Below are positions 62,008-64,000 of a DNA stretch of 64,000 nucleotides, piece by piece (within the stretch, counting starts at the first letter, position 1; every line of letters starts with the position of its first letter). The notes below the pieces were generated by a model. The model was not told the DNA's origin, made no database searches, and saw only the letters and a program-made list of their open reading frames with translations. A program made the translations under genes and the position numbers. The DNA comes from Streptomyces sp. M41(2017) (GTDB lineage Bacteria > Actinomycetota > Actinomycetes > Streptomycetales > Streptomycetaceae), in the NCBI RefSeq assembly GCF_002078175.1, contig NZ_MWFK01000002.1:1426001-1490000 (forward strand), in the 5' to 3' direction.

Positions 62008-62823
62008 ATGCAGACGAATGCCACCTACACCAGTCTTGTCGCGGTCGGCGACTCCTTCACCGAGGGCATGTCGGACCTGTTGCCCGACGGTTCCTACCGG
62101 GGCTGGGCCGACCTCCTCGCAGCCCGGATGGCGGCCCGGGCCCCCGGTTTCCGCTACGCCAACCTCGCGGTGCGCGGCAAGCTGATCGGGCAGATCGTCG
62201 CCGAGCAGGTCGATGTCGCCGCCGCCATGCGTCCCGACGTGATCACGCTCGTGGGCGGCCTGAACGACACCCTGCGGCCCAAGGTCGACATGGGACGCGT
62301 CCGGGGTCTCCTGGAGGAGGCCGTGGAACGGCTCGCCCCGGCCTGCGAACAACTCGTCCTGATGCGCAGCCCCGCGCGCAACGGTCCGGTGCTCGAACGC
62401 TTCCGTCCGCGCATGGAGGAGTTGTTCGTCGTCGTCGACGACCTCGCGAAGCGGCACGGAGCGCTGGTGGTCGACCTGTACGGAGCGCCCTCGCTGGCGG
62501 ACCCGCGCATGTGGGACGTGGACCGGCTGCACCTGACCGCCGAGGGACACCGCCGGGTCGCCGAGGCCGTGTGGCAGACGCTCGGGTACGACGGCGAGGA
62601 CCAGGAGTGGCGCACCCCGATGGGGCCGACGACCCTGCCCGGCTTCGTCTCCCGTCGCACCGCGGACGCCCGCTTCGCCCGGCAGCATCTGCTGCCGTGG
62701 ATCGGCCGGCGCCTGACGGGCCGCTCGTCCGGCGACGGCCGCCCGGCGAAGCGCCCGGACCTGCTGCCGTACGAGGTTCCTGTCACGGGAAGCCATGGCA
62801 CGGAGTCCGTGCACGGGGGCTGA
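62008..62823 (+). CDS. SGNH/GDSL-family hydrolase
   Basis: 271-aa esterase-like protein. Block I is VAVGDSFTEGM (nucleophile Ser16), block II Gly in AVRGKL, block III VGGLND, and block V is DVDRLHLTAEGH (Asp and His). No signal peptide, so it is probably cytoplasmic. The C-terminal 70 residues are an Arg/Pro-rich extension. It may be an esterase or thioesterase; the substrate is unknown. There is no good ribosome site; TACCAT 11 bases upstream may be a -10. Confidence 0.9.
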   Translation: MQTNATYTSLVAVGDSFTEGMSDLLPDGSYRGWADLLAARMAARAPGFRYANLAVRGKLIGQIVAEQVDVAAAMRPDVITLVGGLNDTLRPKVDMGRVRGLLEEAVERLAPACEQLVLMRSPARNGPVLERFRPRMEELFVVVDDLAKRHGALVVDLYGAPSLADPRMWDVDRLHLTAEGHRRVAEAVWQTLGYDGEDQEWRTPMGPTTLPGFVSRRTADARFARQHLLPWIGRRLTGRSSGDGRPAKRPDLLPYEVPVTGSHGTESVHGG

Positions 62824-62966
62824 ATCCGCACTCCGGGCACCCGGGGTCGATCCACTGGACACCGGGCTGGACTGAACCGGCACGGGCGGGCACGTGAACG
62901 GCAGGCGCCGCCGCCGGTGCATCCGCGCTGCGGCCGGTCCTGTCACGCGCGGTTGGCGGACGGCTT

Positions 62967-62998
62967 CCGCCGTGCCTCTCTGTCGAGCGGCACGGCGG
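62967..62998 (+). terminator. Hairpin, possible terminator of the SGNH hydrolase gene
   Basis: CCGCCGTGC (62967-62975) pairs with GCACGGCGG (62990-62998), 14-base loop, 140 bases after the stop. Confidence 0.45.
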
Positions 62999-63117
62999 CC
63001 ATGCTCCGCATGACAGGCAAGCTACCGCCTCGCGCCGTGGCCTCCACAGGGCGCACGGGGGGCGCTCGACGGCGCGACGCCCTCCGACGGCGCGTGGGGA
63101 AGCGCTCCCGGGCACTA

Positions 63118-63151
63118 CGGCTGGGCCCGGCGTGAGCACCGGGCCCAGCCG
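63118..63151. terminator. Perfect 13-bp hairpin with no nearby gene
   Basis: CGGCTGGGCCCGG / CCGGGCCCAGCCG, loop CGTGAGCA. It has the strength of a terminator, but no supported gene ends here on either strand. Confidence 0.6.
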
Positions 63152-63636
63152 ACGACCCCTTCAGCTTTGCGGAGCATGGAAAGGAGCCGTCCCACCACCC
63201 GGATCGGATGGCGAGCAACGGGGCCGGCCGGGAACCCGGCCGGGTTCAGCATCCAAGCACTCATGCGGGGACCTGAGAAGTACGCCCCCGGGCGCCACGG
63301 GGCCGACGGGCCGCAGCCGGGCCGCCCGGGCGAACGGCGGAGCGGCGGACTCGTACCTTTTCGCCCTGTCGCGCCATTCGTGGACGGATCAGGGCCGATG
63401 TGCCCCACCGACGCCACCTCGTCACCACGCGGCCGAGGGAGAGAACCGGCCACGCCGAAGGCGTTCGCCTACAGCGCTCGGAGGAGGTTCTGGGCCAGGT
63501 GCAGTACGGGGTTCCGGCGACCCGGTGGACGCGTGACCGTGTTTCCTCTGGTGCAGCGGTGCCGGTGGGCACGGGTGAGAAACAGTCACCCGAAGCGGAG
63601 ACCTCGCGGCTGGGCTGGCTGGATCGCGTCGCTCGG

Positions 63637-63999
63637 CTACCCGTCTCCCCCGTCGGTGCCCGCGGCGGGCGGGGCGGCGGGAGCCAGCGGTCCGTGGGCC
63701 ATGACGATGGCGGCCAGCGGGTACGGCGGACCGGCGGTGCCGCGCAGGACCAGCAGCGGCATGCCGCGTTCGTCCTGTCGCCGTCCGAGCGACAGCCAGA
63801 CGCGGTCGGACCGATCGGTCTGTCCCACGCCGAGGTCGTAGATCCGCCCCCACAGATAGAAGGGATCGGCCGCGGCGTCGCTGGCCTCCTGGAGAAGTTC
63901 GGGGACGCCGTGGGCGGTGAGGTGGACCGCGACGCCGTCGAGGGTCCCGGCGGCCACCTGCGCGTGTCCCGCCGTCCTGGTGCGTACGTTGCGGGCCGC
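63637..63999 (-). CDS. Unknown protein, 5' end cut by right window edge
   Basis: The reverse-strand frame is open to the window edge and reads like real protein throughout (...RNVRTRTAGHAQVAAGTLDG, FYLWGRIYDLGVGQTDRSDRVWLSLG, PPYPLAAIVMAHG). A GTG at 63957 could be a start (106 aa), but the coding character continues upstream of it. No family recognised; no signal or membrane segment visible. The C-terminus is Pro/Ala/Gly-rich. Confidence 0.55.
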   Translation of the reverse strand, partial: AARNVRTRTAGHAQVAAGTLDGVAVHLTAHGVPELLQEASDAAADPFYLWGRIYDLGVGQTDRSDRVWLSLGRRQDERGMPLLVLRGTAGPPYPLAAIVMAHGPLAPAAPPAAGTDGGDG

Positions 64000-64000
64000 G

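Larger units (their letters stand above)
62824..63636. other. 813 bp without a convincing gene
   Basis: Open frames here read as low-complexity Arg/Gly/Pro and lack family similarity or ribosome sites. It contains two hairpins: 62967-62998 and 63118-63151. No tRNA, repeat array or mobile-element end was recognised. Confidence 0.5.

Noticed and set aside
63115..63264. Possible 49-aa reverse-strand peptide ending in the 63118 hairpin
   Set aside because: Third-position GC is lower than in neighbouring genes and there is no clear ribosome site.
63167..63841. Open frame on the plus strand of up to 224 codons
   Set aside because: Low-complexity composition, no ribosome site, and its 3' part is antisense to the better-supported gene at 63637.

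Overview
The window is high-GC DNA with long overlapping reading frames, frequent GTG/TTG starts, very short intergenic gaps and actinobacterial gene families (DUF397/WhiJ-type regulators, DUF5753, MurT/GatD, secreted tripeptidyl aminopeptidase, NlpC/P60 under a ydaO-type leader). It is almost certainly Streptomyces chromosome. From memory, the order of the middle part (DNA ligase, pfkA, rocD, tap, urease, bioFBAD) resembles the S. coelicolor chromosome around SCO1200-SCO1265; no search was run.

Layout. 1-8319: [NiFe]-hydrogenase accessory locus: an edge-truncated conserved protein, a maturation protease, a 38-aa membrane peptide, a reverse-strand PadR regulator, then hypA-hypB-hypF-hypC-hypD-hypE, which build and insert the Fe(CN)2CO and Ni cofactor. 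The hydrogenase structural genes would lie left of the window. 8568-11458: DUF779, a secreted NAGPA-like glycosidase, a small membrane protein and a Tat-exported phosphodiesterase. 11770-15049: reverse operon of an MDR oxidoreductase and two acyl-CoA dehydrogenases. 15173-20714: cupin regulator divergent from a thioredoxin-reductase-like protein, ATP-dependent DNA ligase, Nudix, succinate-semialdehyde dehydrogenase and a small protein. 20796-25524: acyl-CoA dehydrogenase divergent from TetR, peptide deformylase divergent from murT-gatD (lipid II amidation). 25781-28169: pfkA behind a perfect 5'-UTR hairpin, a CtaG-like protein and a 51-aa membrane protein.

28206-32249: reverse operon of LytTR response regulator, DUF485, SSS symporter and LytS-type kinase. 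32348-35859: Lrp regulator, DDAH-ornithine aminotransferase pair, PlsC. 35937-37547: tap. 37714-42422: urease ureABCFGD on the reverse strand. 42880-43907: solitary Phd antitoxin, a ClpP N-terminal fragment and an unknown gene. 44245-44919: c-di-AMP riboswitch and NlpC/P60 hydrolase. 45089-46888: LysE exporter/LysR pair. 47008-48773: WhiJ-type regulatory trio. 48786-53372: biotin genes bioF and bioB-bioA-bioD. 53550-54879: methyltransferase and a ribbon-helix-helix/Fic-like toxin-antitoxin pair. 55127-58664: MacB/FtsX-type ABC transporter. 58771-61789: GNAT and two CNNM/CorC metal-transport proteins behind a folded leader. 62008-end: SGNH hydrolase, about 800 bp with no convincing gene, and a protein cut by the right edge.

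Most of this is ordinary Streptomyces housekeeping. The points most worth a second look are the unassigned multi-helix leader before the CNNM genes, the ClpP-like fragment, the pfkA hairpin, the BioB Cys-His tail, the degenerate Fic motif and the C-terminal histidine tail of HypB.
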